Below are positions 44,617 through 56,076 of a stretch of DNA of 64,000 nucleotides, piece after piece; the stretch's first letter is position 1, and each line of letters starts with the position of its first letter. A program made the translations under genes and the position numbers. The notes under the pieces are model-generated. The model ran no database searches and was not told the DNA's origin. It saw nothing but the letters and a program-made list of their open reading frames with translations. The stretch lies in the NCBI GenBank assembly GCA_028284045.1, contig JANQSN010000041.1, positions 1-64,000 on the forward strand, read 5' to 3'. This stretch comes from Alphaproteobacteria bacterium (GTDB taxonomy: Bacteria > Pseudomonadota > Alphaproteobacteria > DSM-16000 > Inquilinaceae).

Positions 44617-45645
44617 ATGGCAACACCGGTCGATCGATTCGCGTTCGCCGCCGCCCAGACGGCGCGCGTCGGCTGGTTCTTCGGGCAGTACCGGCTGTCG
44701 ACACGGCTGTCCCGGGGCAGCCTTCCGCCGCCGCGCCGCCGCGGGTCGACGCCGCAGACGCTGGCGATCCTGCGCGAGCTGATCGCCCTGTTCGAGCGCG
44801 ACTGGCGCAACATCCAGGCCGGCTACTACCGGCTGCCGCATGACGTGCTGCCGGCGCCGGGCCTGGCGATCCGGCGGTCGCTGGCTTTCTTCGCCGACCT
44901 GCCGGCGGTCAATCGGCGCCGCCGTACCGGTCGGCACGACGAGCTGCCGGCCGACGCGCCGGCCGGGCTGCCCGACTACTACAGGCGCACCTTTCACTAT
45001 CAGAGCGACGGGTATCTGAGCGCCCGGTCGGCCCGGCTCTACGACTTCCAGGTGGAGGTGCTGTTCGGCGGCGGAGCGGACGCCATGCGCCGCCAGGCGC
45101 TGGTGCCGATCGCCCATTTCCTGGCCGGCCGCTCCGCGGAAGGCGTGCATCTCGTCGATGTCGCCAGCGGGACCGGCCGGTTCCTCAGCTTCCTGAAGGA
45201 CACCCATCCGCTCTTGGGCGTGACCGCCGTCGACCTGTCGCGGCCCTATCTGGATGAGGCGCGCCGCCTGCTGCGCCCCTGGCCGGGCTGCCGGTTCGTC
45301 GCCGCGCCGGGGGAGGCGATGCCGCTGGCCGATGCCAGCGCCGACATCGTCACCTGCATCTATCTGTTCCACGAGCTGCCGGGCGAGGCGCGCCGGGCGA
45401 TCGCCCGGGAGTGTGCGCGCGTCCTGAAGCCGGGTGGGATGATGGTCTTCCTCGACAGCATCCAGACCGTCGACCGGCCGGACTTCGCCGGGCTTATGCA
45501 CTACTTCCCCGAGGCGTTCCACGAGCCCTACTATGCCGACTATCTCGGCGACGACCTGGTCGGCGTGTTTACGGAGGCCGGCCTGGTCCTGGGCGCCAGC
45601 GACCGCGCCTTCATGTCGAAGCTGTTGATGTTCCGAAAGCCGTGA
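44617..45645 (+). CDS. class I SAM-dependent methyltransferase
   Basis: 342 residues. The C-terminal two-thirds form the Rossmann methyltransferase fold (VHLVDVASGTGRFLSFL, AVDLSRPYLDEARRLL, IYLFHELPGEARRAIA, ARVLKPGGMMVFLDS). The first 130 residues are helical and basic and carry the substrate-specific part. ATG 44617 has AGGGGA upstream. An ATG at 44593 is an alternative. The target is unknown. Distantly similar enzymes act on quinones or small lipids. Confidence 0.8.
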   Translation: MATPVDRFAFAAAQTARVGWFFGQYRLSTRLSRGSLPPPRRRGSTPQTLAILRELIALFERDWRNIQAGYYRLPHDVLPAPGLAIRRSLAFFADLPAVNRRRRTGRHDELPADAPAGLPDYYRRTFHYQSDGYLSARSARLYDFQVEVLFGGGADAMRRQALVPIAHFLAGRSAEGVHLVDVASGTGRFLSFLKDTHPLLGVTAVDLSRPYLDEARRLLRPWPGCRFVAAPGEAMPLADASADIVTCIYLFHELPGEARRAIARECARVLKPGGMMVFLDSIQTVDRPDFAGLMHYFPEAFHEPYYADYLGDDLVGVFTEAGLVLGASDRAFMSKLLMFRKP

Positions 45646-45657
45646 TCCGGTGCGGCC

Positions 45658-46278
45658 TCATCCGCCGGGCGCGAGCGGCGTGCCGGCCAGCGTGCGGGCC
45701 ATCATCTCCGCCAGCATCGCCCCGGCTATCAGGCCGATCATCAGCAGCGTGATCACCGACAGGGCGAAATGCTTGCCGCGGTTCTCCGCCGGCAGCCGCA
45801 GCACGACCGGTGTTCCCTTGTAGATCAGCACCAGGGACGCGACCGCGCCGATGATCGCCACCAACAGCCCGATCGCCGGCAGCGGGCGCAGTGCCTCGGC
45901 CAGGTAATGCGGGGTCATCGCCAGTCCGGCCAGCACCATGCCGCCATTGAAGCTTTGCAGACCGCCGAACATGCCGGAAAACACCGTCACCACGGCGCCG
46001 GTGACCATCACCGAGGCCAGCCCGATAACCACGGTGACGGCGAACTGCATGGCCAATTGCATCGGCCCGAAGGCCATGCCCGCCTGGGCCAGGACCGGCG
46101 GCGGAATCAGCCAGAACAGCACGGTGGAGACCAGCGCGCTGATCACGATCAGCGGCACGACATGCTCGCGCGCCACCACCTGCCAGGGCGGCAACGGGTC
46201 GGCATGCTCGCGCATGGTCACGACGGGATGCTGCAGCATGCCGCGGCAGCGTTCGACGAACAGGTTGAGATTAGCCAT
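45658..46278 (-). CDS. Yip1-family membrane protein
   Basis: 206 residues with five hydrophobic helices after a short cytoplasmic N-terminus (ERCRGMLQHPVVTM…). The layout and the GMFGGLQSFNGGMVLAGLAM segment fit the Yip1 domain. Bacterial members have no defined role. It is convergent with the preceding methyltransferase gene (12 bases between the stops) and divergent from the next gene. Confidence 0.75.
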   Translation of the reverse strand: MANLNLFVERCRGMLQHPVVTMREHADPLPPWQVVAREHVVPLIVISALVSTVLFWLIPPPVLAQAGMAFGPMQLAMQFAVTVVIGLASVMVTGAVVTVFSGMFGGLQSFNGGMVLAGLAMTPHYLAEALRPLPAIGLLVAIIGAVASLVLIYKGTPVVLRLPAENRGKHFALSVITLLMIGLIAGAMLAEMMARTLAGTPLAPGG

Positions 46279-46425
46279 CGATGGGCCTGTCGGCGATCAC
46301 GGGTGGGACGGCCGCCGGCAGCGCGATGGCCAGCGTCCTCGGCATAACATAGGAAGGCGGGCCGGGATTTTCGACATCCGCAAGGGCCGCGCCCGGCGGT
46401 TCGCCCGCTGTGGGGAGCCTCGGCC

Positions 46426-47847
46426 GTGACCCGGCGCCGGATGGCCGGCCGCTCGCTGCGCCGGGCTGCCGCCGAGGCGGGCGCGGTGGTGACGGTCGAG
46501 GCGATCGGGCTCTATGGCGACGGCCTCGCCCGGCTGGATGCCGACTGGCTGGCGGTGCCGGGCACCGCGCCCGGCGACCGGGTGCGGGTGGTGGTCGAGC
46601 CGGCCGAGGACCCGCGGGGTCAGCGGGACCCGCGGGGCCGCCGAGCCCAGCATGGCCAGCGAGCCCAGCGTGAGCAGGGAGCCCAGCATGGGCAGCGAGG
46701 CCAGCGTGGCCCGCTGGCGGCGACGGCGGTGGAGCTGATCGCGCCGGGTCCCGACCGGCAGGAGGCGCCTTGTCCCGCCTTCGGCCGCTGCGGCGGCTGC
46801 CGGGTGCAGCATCTCGGACCCGCCACCCAGGCCGATTGGAAGCGCCGGCTGGTCGCCGAAGGGCTGGCGCGCCAGGATCTGGGCGATGTGCCGGTCGGTG
46901 CGCTGCAAGCCGTGCCGCCGGCCAGCCGCCGCCGCGTCACCTTGGCCGCACGGACCCTGGGCGGCGCCGCGGCGGCGCGGATCGTGCTGGGCTTCCACGA
47001 GGCGGGGTCGTCGCGCATCGTCGATATCGACGACTGCCCGGTGGCGGTGCCGGCAATCACGGCGGCCTTGGACACGCTGCGCGGGCTGGCCGCGGCCTGG
47101 CTGCCGGTGGGCGGGCGCGGCGATCTGGCGGTGACGGCGTTGGAGGACGGGCTCGACGTCGTGCTGATCGGCGAGGGCGTCCCCGACGCCGACGCCCGCC
47201 AGGACCTCGCGGCGATGGCCGCGGCGGCCGGCCTCGCCCGGCTGTCGCACCGGACGTCGCCGGGTGCGCCGGCGGACCCGATCGCGCTGCTGCATCCCGG
47301 AACCGTGCGCGCCGGTGGGGTCAGCGTGGTGCTGCCGCCGGGCGGGTTCCTGCAGCCGACGGCCGAGGGCGAGGCGCTGCTGGTTCGCCTGGTCGGCGAG
47401 GCGGTCGGCGAGGCCACCCGGGTTGCCGACCTGTTCTGCGGCATCGGCACCTTCGCGCTGCCGCTGGCGGCGGCCGGCCGTGTCCTGGCGGTGGAGGGCG
47501 ACGCGTCGGCCGTCGCCGCGCTGGCCGACGCGGCGCGCCAGGCGGGCCCAAGGGTGCGGCTGGAGGCGGTGCGGCGCGACCTCTACCGCGAGCCGCTGAC
47601 GCCGCCGGAACTCGACCGCTTCGACGCCGTCGTGTTCGATCCGCCGCGCAACGGGGCGCGCGAGCAGGCTCGGGCGCTCGCCGCTTCGCGCGTCGCCACG
47701 GTGGTCGGGGTGTCCTGCCAGCCGGCCAGCTTCGCCCGCGACGCCCGCATCCTGGTGGACGGCGGCTTTCGTCTCGTCTCGGTCACGCCGGTCGACCAGT
47801 TCCTGTGGTCGCCGCATGTCGAACTGGTTGGCGTGTTTCAGCGGTAG
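46426..47847 (+). CDS. RlmD/TrmA-type RNA (uracil-5-)-methyltransferase with an iron-sulfur cluster
   Basis: 473 residues from a GTG. It has an N-terminal TRAM domain, a Cys cluster CPAFGRCGGC near residues 116-125 with a fourth Cys in DDCPV near 204 ([4Fe-4S]), the SAM loop VADLFCGIGTFALPLA near 333, FDPPRNG near 404 and the catalytic Cys in VSCQPASFARD near 430. It adds a methyl group to C5 of a uridine in rRNA or tRNA. Which RNA is modified is not determined. Residues 72-97 are an inserted repeat (see 46643-46714) rich in Gln and Arg, between the TRAM domain and the cluster. Confidence 0.88.
   Translation: MTRRRMAGRSLRRAAAEAGAVVTVEAIGLYGDGLARLDADWLAVPGTAPGDRVRVVVEPAEDPRGQRDPRGRRAQHGQRAQREQGAQHGQRGQRGPLAATAVELIAPGPDRQEAPCPAFGRCGGCRVQHLGPATQADWKRRLVAEGLARQDLGDVPVGALQAVPPASRRRVTLAARTLGGAAAARIVLGFHEAGSSRIVDIDDCPVAVPAITAALDTLRGLAAAWLPVGGRGDLAVTALEDGLDVVLIGEGVPDADARQDLAAMAAAAGLARLSHRTSPGAPADPIALLHPGTVRAGGVSVVLPPGGFLQPTAEGEALLVRLVGEAVGEATRVADLFCGIGTFALPLAAAGRVLAVEGDASAVAALADAARQAGPRVRLEAVRRDLYREPLTPPELDRFDAVVFDPPRNGAREQARALAASRVATVVGVSCQPASFARDARILVDGGFRLVSVTPVDQFLWSPHVELVGVFQR
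46643..46714. repeat. four imperfect 18-bp tandem repeats inside the RNA methyltransferase gene
   Basis: Units start at 46643, 46661, 46679 and 46697, each a variant of GAGCCCAGCATGGCCAGC. They keep the reading frame and encode six-residue units such as AQHGQR and AQREQG. The first three are clear and the fourth is degenerate. The insert should be a flexible basic loop. Confidence 0.7.
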
Positions 47848-48054
47848 ATGGCTATCGAGATCCACATACCTATGTTCAACATACGTCAATCGACTGGATT
47901 ATAATAAATCCGGATTATCCCCGTGAAACAAGTTAGCATCTGGCCGTTCGGCGGTGGGCTGGTCAAACACCCAGATGCGCAACGTGCCATGGCCATAACG
48001 CGTCGACGCCATAAATAGAATCCTCTTGCTCTAAATGTTTTTTAGCGTCATGTT

Positions 48055-48648
48055 GTGACGATGGACGCGCTAGACCGACAGATCTCTGAGAAACGCCAGC
48101 AGCATGACGAGCTGAAGCGGCAGCTTCAGGCGCTGGAGGTGGAGTTGTCCGCCCTTGAGTTGGCGGCACGCCTTCGTCCGGCCACAACCTCGACCGCGAA
48201 GCCAGCATCTCGGGGGCGGGGACGTCAGCCTGGATCGATCAAGAAGCTGTGGCGGGAGACACTGGGGCTCCTCTGGTCCGTGGGCGGCCGCCATCGATAT
48301 GAGTTTGTCCATGAAGTCGCACAGGAACATGGGTTTACAGGCACCCTTCAGAGTGCTCGTGAACGCGTTCGCAGCTTTCGGGAACAAGGCTTGATGGAAG
48401 GTGATGCCGAAGTTGGCTTCACGGTAACGGCTGAAGCCGCCGCGCGTTTTGGCTTCGGAGAAAAAGGCGAGCCGCCCGAAGGTGGTACTTCGGGCGGCTC
48501 AGAATTCACTAAGGGGGTAGCAGATTCGCCGCAGGGTTCCTTTCGCCAGGGCACCGCGGTCGGTTTGACTCCGACTACCTCCATCCAGTCCGCCGGGGAT
48601 GTTGACGCATCCCCAAACGAGGGCCTGTCCGATCGAGAAGATTGGTAG
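48055..48648 (+). CDS. hypothetical protein with an N-terminal coiled coil
   Basis: 197 residues from GTG 48055 (ATG at 48061 is an alternative). Residues 5-40 form a heptad-rich coiled coil (LDRQISEKRQQHDELKRQLQ…), followed by a basic linker (RGRGRQPGSIKKLW) and a domain around residues 60-115 that could be a winged helix (FVHEVAQEHGFTGTLQSARERV). The last 60 residues are low-complexity. It may bind DNA, but I recognise no family. It is AT-richer than its neighbours and next to an insertion sequence, so it is probably accessory. A terminator follows. Confidence 0.6.
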   Translation: MTMDALDRQISEKRQQHDELKRQLQALEVELSALELAARLRPATTSTAKPASRGRGRQPGSIKKLWRETLGLLWSVGGRHRYEFVHEVAQEHGFTGTLQSARERVRSFREQGLMEGDAEVGFTVTAEAAARFGFGEKGEPPEGGTSGGSEFTKGVADSPQGSFRQGTAVGLTPTTSIQSAGDVDASPNEGLSDREDW

Positions 48649-48749
48649 GCCGCACACCAAGGGTCTCGCACGCCCGAGCAACCACAGGAGGCCACAAGGA
48701 TGGATATGCCTTTGGTGTTAAGGGCCTAGCCAGGGCTGAACCCTGATTC

Positions 48750-48782
48750 GGCCGGCGGAGCTTTCGCCACGCCGGCCATTTT
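48750..48782 (+). terminator. Rho-independent-type terminator after the coiled-coil gene
   Basis: An 8-bp perfect GGCCGGCG/CGCCGGCC stem with a 12-base loop, followed by ATTTT. Confidence 0.65.
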
Positions 48783-48827
48783 CCTATCAGTTATCGCGGA
48801 TTCTGTCAATAAATTCAGGACTCTCCC

Positions 48828-49001
48828 ATGCCTACGAAGAAAGCCGGCGGTGGCCGCAAACAGTCCAGTCCTTCCGTCTCAACACTGGCAAGTAAGGTGT
48901 TGAGCGGACAGAAAGCGCCGACTGCGAAGGAAAGCAGAACGCTTGCCGCGTCGGTACTTTCACAGGATGAAACTAAGGGACAGGGTAAGAAGCGCTCGTA
49001 A
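48828..49001 (+). CDS. small basic protein of unknown function
   Basis: 57 residues: MPTKKAGGGRKQSSPSVS, then a helix (TLASKVLSG), PTAKESRTLAASVLSQ and a basic tail (KGQGKKRS). AGGA lies nine bases before the ATG. Small Lys/Ala/Ser-rich proteins with a repeated ASxxLS helix motif are widespread in proteobacteria and are often near mobile DNA, but their role is not known. A strong terminator (49037-49082) follows, so this is a self-contained transcription unit. Confidence 0.65.
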   Translation: MPTKKAGGGRKQSSPSVSTLASKVLSGQKAPTAKESRTLAASVLSQDETKGQGKKRS

Positions 49002-49036
49002 CCGTGGGCTCGTCTAACTCTGTCATCTTGACGATG

Positions 49037-49082
49037 CAGCGTGTAGGTATTCGTATCACACCGGATACCTGCACGCTGTTTT
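49037..49082 (+). terminator. strong Rho-independent terminator
   Basis: A 17-bp stem (49037-49053 with 49062-49078, two G-U-type pairs) with an 8-base loop, followed by TTTT. It lies 36 bases past the stop of the small basic protein gene. Confidence 0.85.
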
Positions 49083-49209
49083 CGCCCTCCAGCCCCCAAC
49101 ATTTTGAGCCACAGCTTTCATGGCCTGCCCATCGTGGACGAGCCATCCAACCGAAGTGCACCGAACGGCCATGCCCGGTTGGAAGTCTGACAAGAACCCC
49201 CAATTTGGT

Positions 49210-50331
49210 GTAGGTTGGGCACTATCCTCCCATTCGACAAACACCAGGGGGCGCCGCGACTCGATGAGTTCAGAACGGTTATCGCTACGCTCTGCGCTGT
49301 CACAGGGGCGCTTAGACGACTTTGTGCGCCAGGAGGAAGATCGGGGCGCGCCGGCTGACCGCGCTCTGTTTGAGTGTGCCTTGTCACGCTTCATTAGACA
49401 GCCCCAATCAGCAGATCGAACATCGCGTTCTGCATCTGACGACGGTTCGAGCGGAACGTGAATTCGCCCATATAGCGCTCCATGTGCTGCTGCGACACGT
49501 GAACGTGCGTGCTCGCGATCGAGCGCTTGAACAACCGCCAGAAATTCTCGACGTTGTTCGTATGGTGCGTCGCGTTATGGCGCCAATCGTAGTGGGACCA
49601 CTCCTTCGCGCCGTGCTTCACCGTCCCGTGCTGGTAGCCGTCACCCTCCAGTAAGCCATAGCTGATCAGCTCGTCCGTGGAGACGGTTGCACCGCGGGCA
49701 ACGGCATCCTTCACCACACCCCGCAGCATCTCCTTCTTCACGTTGGGGGTCACGACCGTGCGCATTGCGCCGTCGCGTTCCTTGAGGCCCATGACGATGG
49801 TCTTACCGGCCGCTCCGCGTCCTCGCTTGCCGGGTCGACGGCCGCCAACATAGGTCTCGTCAAGTTCGACGTGGCCGCGCAGAACCTCGAAACCATCAGC
49901 CTTCGCCATAAGGTCGCGGATCTTCTGACCGATGCGCCACGCGGTTTTGTAGGTCACGCCCAACTGCCGCTGAAGCTCCTTGCCGCTCACGCTATGACGC
50001 GTCGTGCAAAACAGGTAGATGGCATAAAACCACATTTGCAGCGGCGTGCGCGTGTCCTCAAAGATCGTGCCCGCGGTCGGATAGAGATGGTCGCCACAGG
50101 CCGCGCAGGCAAACGCCCGCCGGTCTGACATCCGATGGAAGGTCGCTTCCTTGCCGCACTTCCGGCAGACATGCCGCCGGCCGTAGCGCACATCCATGAT
50201 GTTATCCAGGCACGCTTTATCAGTCGGGAACCGTTGGAAAAACTCACGAACGCTGAACTCGGGGCTTTTGCTGTCACTGTCGGCCATCGGTCATCCCCCA
50301 TCGGATGACCCTAATCTAGGCCCCACCGTAC
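49210..50331 (-). mobile_element. IS1595-family insertion sequence, approximate limits
   Basis: The transposase gene (49394-50287) is flanked by imperfect inverted ends: GTAGGTTGGGCACTA at 49210-49224 and, on the minus strand, GTACGGTGGGGCCTA at 50331-50317, matching at 11 of 15 positions. These would give an element of about 1.1 kb, normal for the family. No target duplication was identified, so the limits are provisional. The stretch 49225-49393 contains no supported gene. Confidence 0.45.
49394..50287 (-). CDS. IS1595-family transposase
   Basis: 297 residues. The N-terminal zinc finger (CRKCGKEATFHRMSDRRAFACAAC) and the catalytic core (VELDETYVGGRRPGKRG, then STDELISYGLL and later HHTNNVENFWRLFKRSI) match IS1595 DDxN/DDE transposases, which carry a zinc-ribbon domain. 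No frameshift or stop is seen, so the element may be active. It starts at the ATG at 50287. Confidence 0.92.
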   Translation of the reverse strand: MADSDSKSPEFSVREFFQRFPTDKACLDNIMDVRYGRRHVCRKCGKEATFHRMSDRRAFACAACGDHLYPTAGTIFEDTRTPLQMWFYAIYLFCTTRHSVSGKELQRQLGVTYKTAWRIGQKIRDLMAKADGFEVLRGHVELDETYVGGRRPGKRGRGAAGKTIVMGLKERDGAMRTVVTPNVKKEMLRGVVKDAVARGATVSTDELISYGLLEGDGYQHGTVKHGAKEWSHYDWRHNATHHTNNVENFWRLFKRSIASTHVHVSQQHMERYMGEFTFRSNRRQMQNAMFDLLIGAV

Positions 50332-50426
50332 TTGTGTTAAGGGGATAATCTTGTAATAAATTCTCCAATTCGATGTTGATATTCTTCTTAGGTTCTCGTA
50401 TCCGAATAGTCAGCGCGAATGAGATT

Positions 50427-50717
50427 CTATGCAGATCGACGTTTCCGGACAGATTGGGCGATCGCCCATGTAACGGATCCAACCAGCAATCCTCCGATAA
50501 AGCGTCCCAGAACAATGACACTATCAATAGGGCTCTCCATCCATGGTTCCGAGATTGCCTCGACAAAAAGTGTAATCATTAAAGCCCAAAAAACGCATGC
50601 CAACATAACATATCCCCATTTCCTTATGAAGATACCAGCTATAATATAACCTCCCGTCGCGAAGGGATCAAGTAAAGATCCAATAGTGACTCCAAGAAGA
50701 AGCGCGAGATCATGCAT
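50427..50717 (-). CDS. small two- to three-helix membrane protein
   Basis: 96 residues from the ATG at 50717, with GAGG upstream. Hydrophobic helices are LALLLGVTIGSLLDPF, YVMLACVFWALMITLFVEAI and VIVLGRFIGGLLVGSVTWAI, with a basic tail (QSVRKRRSA). No family is recognised. Composition is more AT-rich than the neighbouring proB operon, and it adjoins an insertion sequence, so it may be recently acquired. The upstream extension to 50774 lacks support. Confidence 0.6.
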   Translation of the reverse strand: MHDLALLLGVTIGSLLDPFATGGYIIAGIFIRKWGYVMLACVFWALMITLFVEAISEPWMESPIDSVIVLGRFIGGLLVGSVTWAIAQSVRKRRSA

Positions 50718-50853
50718 CTTTCTGCCTCTTCCGAAGCTTCTTTTCTGGCTGGCATCAGAGTTGTGATGCCGCAATCCTGTCGCTCTCTAGAGTAGTTGAT
50801 CGCTCCCGAAATGCAATAAAATGTTGATTGTAGGTTGGGAAAACGTCTCAAGG

Positions 50854-53463
<2,610 letters not shown>

Positions 53464-53518
53464 GGTTCATGACCTCGGTCTTGAGGATGCGCGCCCGGGA
53501 CGGCGACGGCCGGCGCCG

Positions 53519-53839
53519 TCAGCCGGCGGTGATGCCGGTGACCTTCAGTACGGTCAGATCCTGGCGGTGGCCGGCGCGCCGGCGATAGCCCTTCCGCCGC
53601 TTCTTCTTGAAGACGATGATCTTGTCGCCACGGGTCTGCTCGACCACCTCCGCCGCCACGCTGGCGCCGGCGACGCGCGGGGTGCCGATGGTGGTGCCAT
53701 CGTCGCCGCCGATCATCAGTACATCGTCCAGCGCGACGGGCGCGCCGGGCTCCGCCGTCAACCGCTCCACGGCGATCAGATCGCCTTCGCTGACGCGGTA
53801 CTGTTTGCCGCCGGTCTTGATGACTGCGTAGGTGCTCAT
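53519..53839 (-). CDS. rplU: 50S ribosomal protein L21
   Basis: 106 residues. The L21 signature is complete ([39 protein letters not shown]). It is the first gene of the rplU-rpmA-obgE-proB operon. A consensus promoter lies about 115 bases upstream, leaving a leader that could carry L21-type autoregulation. Confidence 0.96.
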   Translation of the reverse strand: MSTYAVIKTGGKQYRVSEGDLIAVERLTAEPGAPVALDDVLMIGGDDGTTIGTPRVAGASVAAEVVEQTRGDKIIVFKKKRRKGYRRRAGHRQDLTVLKVTGITAG

Positions 53840-53953
53840 CGTCTGCCATCCGAGGGCCCGGAGGCGCCGCCATGGGCCCCGGGCAACGCCGATCCCAACG
53901 ACGGGCCAAAAACCCCTCGCTCGGCCAAGGCGTTCGTCTTGCCGAAAGGCGGG

Positions 53954-53981
53954 ACTATAGCGGCCATGGGGGTTCTGTCAA
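53954..53981 (-). promoter_or_regulatory. consensus sigma-70-type promoter of the rplU operon
   Basis: Minus strand: TTGACA (53981-53976), a 16-base spacer, then TATAGT (53959-53954). Transcription should begin near 53947, about 108 bases before the rplU ATG. Confidence 0.8.
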
Positions 53982-54146
53982 CGATCGCGCTTTGGGGGTG
54001 CCGGGCGCGATGGCGGCGGCCGGGGCGACGTCCGGCGACAGGGCCGCGGCCGACGCATGGCTGACGTGAAAACCCTTCGGTGCGGCGACGGATGCCGTGC
54101 CCGTCTGCGTCTAACAGGCGGACCGGCCGGCAATCCGAAGCCGGAT

Positions 54147-54164
54147 TTGTTGATTAATTAACAA
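54147..54164. promoter_or_regulatory. AT-rich inverted repeat upstream of the cytochrome b561 gene
   Basis: TTGTT-GATTAATT-AACAA, with 5-bp arms around an 8-base AT spacer, 32 bases before the ATG. It could be an operator or part of the promoter. It resembles but does not match an FNR site. Confidence 0.3.
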
Positions 54165-54195
54165 TTCCAAGCGAACCGAGGAAGGGAAGGGTCTG

Positions 54196-54744
54196 ATGTC
54201 CATAAGAGATACGGCCGAACGCTACGGCCTGGTCGCCATCGTCAACCATTGGGCGCTGGCCCTGGCTGTGGTCGGCCTGGTGGTTTCCGGCCTCGTCGCC
54301 GCCGAGCTGGCCGGCGAAACGGCGCGTCGCGCGATCCTGGGGCCGCACAAGGCGGCGGGCACGCTGGTACCCTTGGTGGCGCTGTGGCTCGCCCTGTGGT
54401 GGGCCTTCCAGCGCGGCCGGCCCGGCGCGATCCCCGGCACTTCGGGATGGGAAGCGACCTCGCGGCGCGCCATGCACCTCTTCCTGATCGCCGGAACGCT
54501 GGTGATGGGGCTGTCGGGCGTGACCATGGCGATCTTCGCCGGCCGGGCCGTCGATGTCTTCGGACTGTTCACCCTGGCCGCCCAGCAGGAGGTGCCGTGG
54601 CTCGCCGGCGCGGCCCACGAGCTGCACGTGGTCGGCGGCTGGATGATGGCCGCCGCCATTCTCGGCCACGGCGCCGTCGCGCTGAAGCATCACCTCATCG
54701 ATCACGACGGCACCTTCACCCGGATGATCGGGCGCAGCGGCTGA
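54196..54744 (+). CDS. cytochrome b561-family protein
   Basis: 182 residues with four transmembrane helices. Histidines suited to bind two haems b are in VNHWALALA, GPHKAAGTL, MHLFLIAG and AAHELHVVGGW / GHGAVALKHH. It should move electrons between quinol and an acceptor at the inner membrane. A very strong purine tract (GAGGAAGGGAAGGG) precedes the ATG. The physiological partner is not visible. It is the only gene between the rplU promoter region and tRNA-Ser. Confidence 0.85.
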   Translation: MSIRDTAERYGLVAIVNHWALALAVVGLVVSGLVAAELAGETARRAILGPHKAAGTLVPLVALWLALWWAFQRGRPGAIPGTSGWEATSRRAMHLFLIAGTLVMGLSGVTMAIFAGRAVDVFGLFTLAAQQEVPWLAGAAHELHVVGGWMMAAAILGHGAVALKHHLIDHDGTFTRMIGRSG

Positions 54745-54852
54745 ACCCGTCGGGCGCGAGCGCCTCGGCCGGCGACCATGGACACGGGCCCGGCCGAGGC
54801 GCTAGAACCTTGCCGTTCGATCGGCGAGGGGGCGCCCGACCCCCGGGCCCGC

Positions 54853-54942
<90 letters not shown>

Positions 54943-54990
54943 CTTTCGCTTATCACGCGCGCGTCGAACAGTGTCTCCTGGACACAGATC

Positions 54991-55284
54991 TTACGCGGCG
55001 ATGATGGGGGCGATATCGTTCAAACAGTCTCCCGAATCGCTGGCCGTCTCGAGATCGAAGCGCAATTGCAGATTGAGCCAGAACTCGGGCGTGGTGCGCA
55101 GGGCGCGCGCCAGACGTAGCGCAGTGTCCGGGCTTACGGCAGCCTGACCACGAATGAGACGGGTGACACGGTTGGTCGGCACGTGAATCGTGCGAGCAAG
55201 CGTAGTCGCGCTCACGCCGAGTGGGTCAAGGAATTCCTTGTCTAGGATTTCCCCGGGATGGATAGGGTCGTACTTAGTCGTCAT
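54991..55284 (-). CDS. higA: HigA-type XRE antitoxin
   Basis: 97 residues from the ATG at 55284. The XRE helix-turn-helix (TTLARTIHVPTNRVTRLIRG) follows the HigA opening DPIHPGEILDKEFLDPLGVS. It should neutralise and co-repress the HigB toxin. It normally follows higB within a few bases; here a 138-bp palindromic element and about 80 further bases intervene. The extended frame to 55464 reads through that element and is not preferred. Confidence 0.85.
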   Translation of the reverse strand: MTTKYDPIHPGEILDKEFLDPLGVSATTLARTIHVPTNRVTRLIRGQAAVSPDTALRLARALRTTPEFWLNLQLRFDLETASDSGDCLNDIAPIIAA

Positions 55285-55370
55285 GTCGCGTTCGGGCCTC
55301 CTTGCCCAGCTACGCGGGCCTCTTTCAGCCTCATCAGGCTTGCCCTTCGTGCGCGATGCCCCCGAGAGGG

Positions 55371-55508
55371 CTAGAGCAGATCGCGTCAGTTCCGAGCCGC
55401 GTAGCGGCTCGGAACTGACGCGATCTGCTCTACTTCGTTGATTCAGGGCGAGATTCACGACCAAAACGATGTCGCGTAGTAACTCCGTTTTGGCCGATCT
55501 CGCCCTAG
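55371..55508. repeat. MITE-like palindromic element inserted between higB and higA
   Basis: The 138-bp stretch starts CTAGAGCAGATCG and ends, on the other strand, CTAGGGCGAGATCG, giving matching terminal inverted repeats. The first part (55372-55432) is a perfect hairpin with 29-bp arms and a 3-base loop. The second (55444-55508) is an imperfect hairpin with AGGGCGAGAT and CCAAAACG arms. It encodes nothing. The higB stop codon (TAG) is formed by the CTAG at the right terminus. Confidence 0.75.
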
Positions 55509-55783
55509 TGATAGTCTACAATCTCCACTTCTTGCGGCCCCTCTTGCGCCCAGACGAAGCAAAGCCGCCATTGGTCATTGATCCGAATGGAATGAGCGCC
55601 GGCTCTATCTCCACGCAGCGCTTCCAAACGATTACCAGGTGGGCGCCGCAAATCATCCAAGACGCAGGCCGCATCAAGCATGAGCAACTTACGCCTCGCC
55701 TGCCGCTCGATGGCGCCGAAACGTCGCGAACGCTCCCGCCTGAACAGGGCCTCGGTCTCGCGACAGCGAAAGGACTGGATCAT
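55505..55783 (-). CDS. higB: HigB/RelE-type toxin
   Basis: 92 residues from the ATG at 55783 (IQSFRCRETEALFRRERSRRF…). The RelE-fold core GNRLEALRGDRAGAHSIRINDQ… and the end EVEIVDYH are characteristic of HigB. It cleaves ribosome-bound mRNA. The TAG stop coincides with the CTAG end of the adjacent palindromic element, though the protein has normal family length, so little or nothing is lost. Confidence 0.87.
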   Translation of the reverse strand: MIQSFRCRETEALFRRERSRRFGAIERQARRKLLMLDAACVLDDLRRPPGNRLEALRGDRAGAHSIRINDQWRLCFVWAQEGPQEVEIVDYH

Positions 55784-56076
55784 GGCTTCGGAGCACAGTC
55801 TGTTCGCGACATGCTGATCTTTACGCATTACGTAACACGTAACGGCCGGCATGTCAATTTCAGCTTCGCAGACGACTTCCAAAGAAACCCTGTCCCGCGT
55901 GTAGGGCTATAGCGAAGGTATATCTCGCATCTTTATCTCGCGCGGCCGGCCAGAATCTTGATGTGCGCTACCGTCCTTCGGGCTACTTGAGCGCACGGCC
56001 CCGCGTTCGACCTTCGTCCCCCCACTCTCCGCCACCAAGTCTCTGTTTTGGATTGTTTTTTTGGAGGCTGTCGCGG

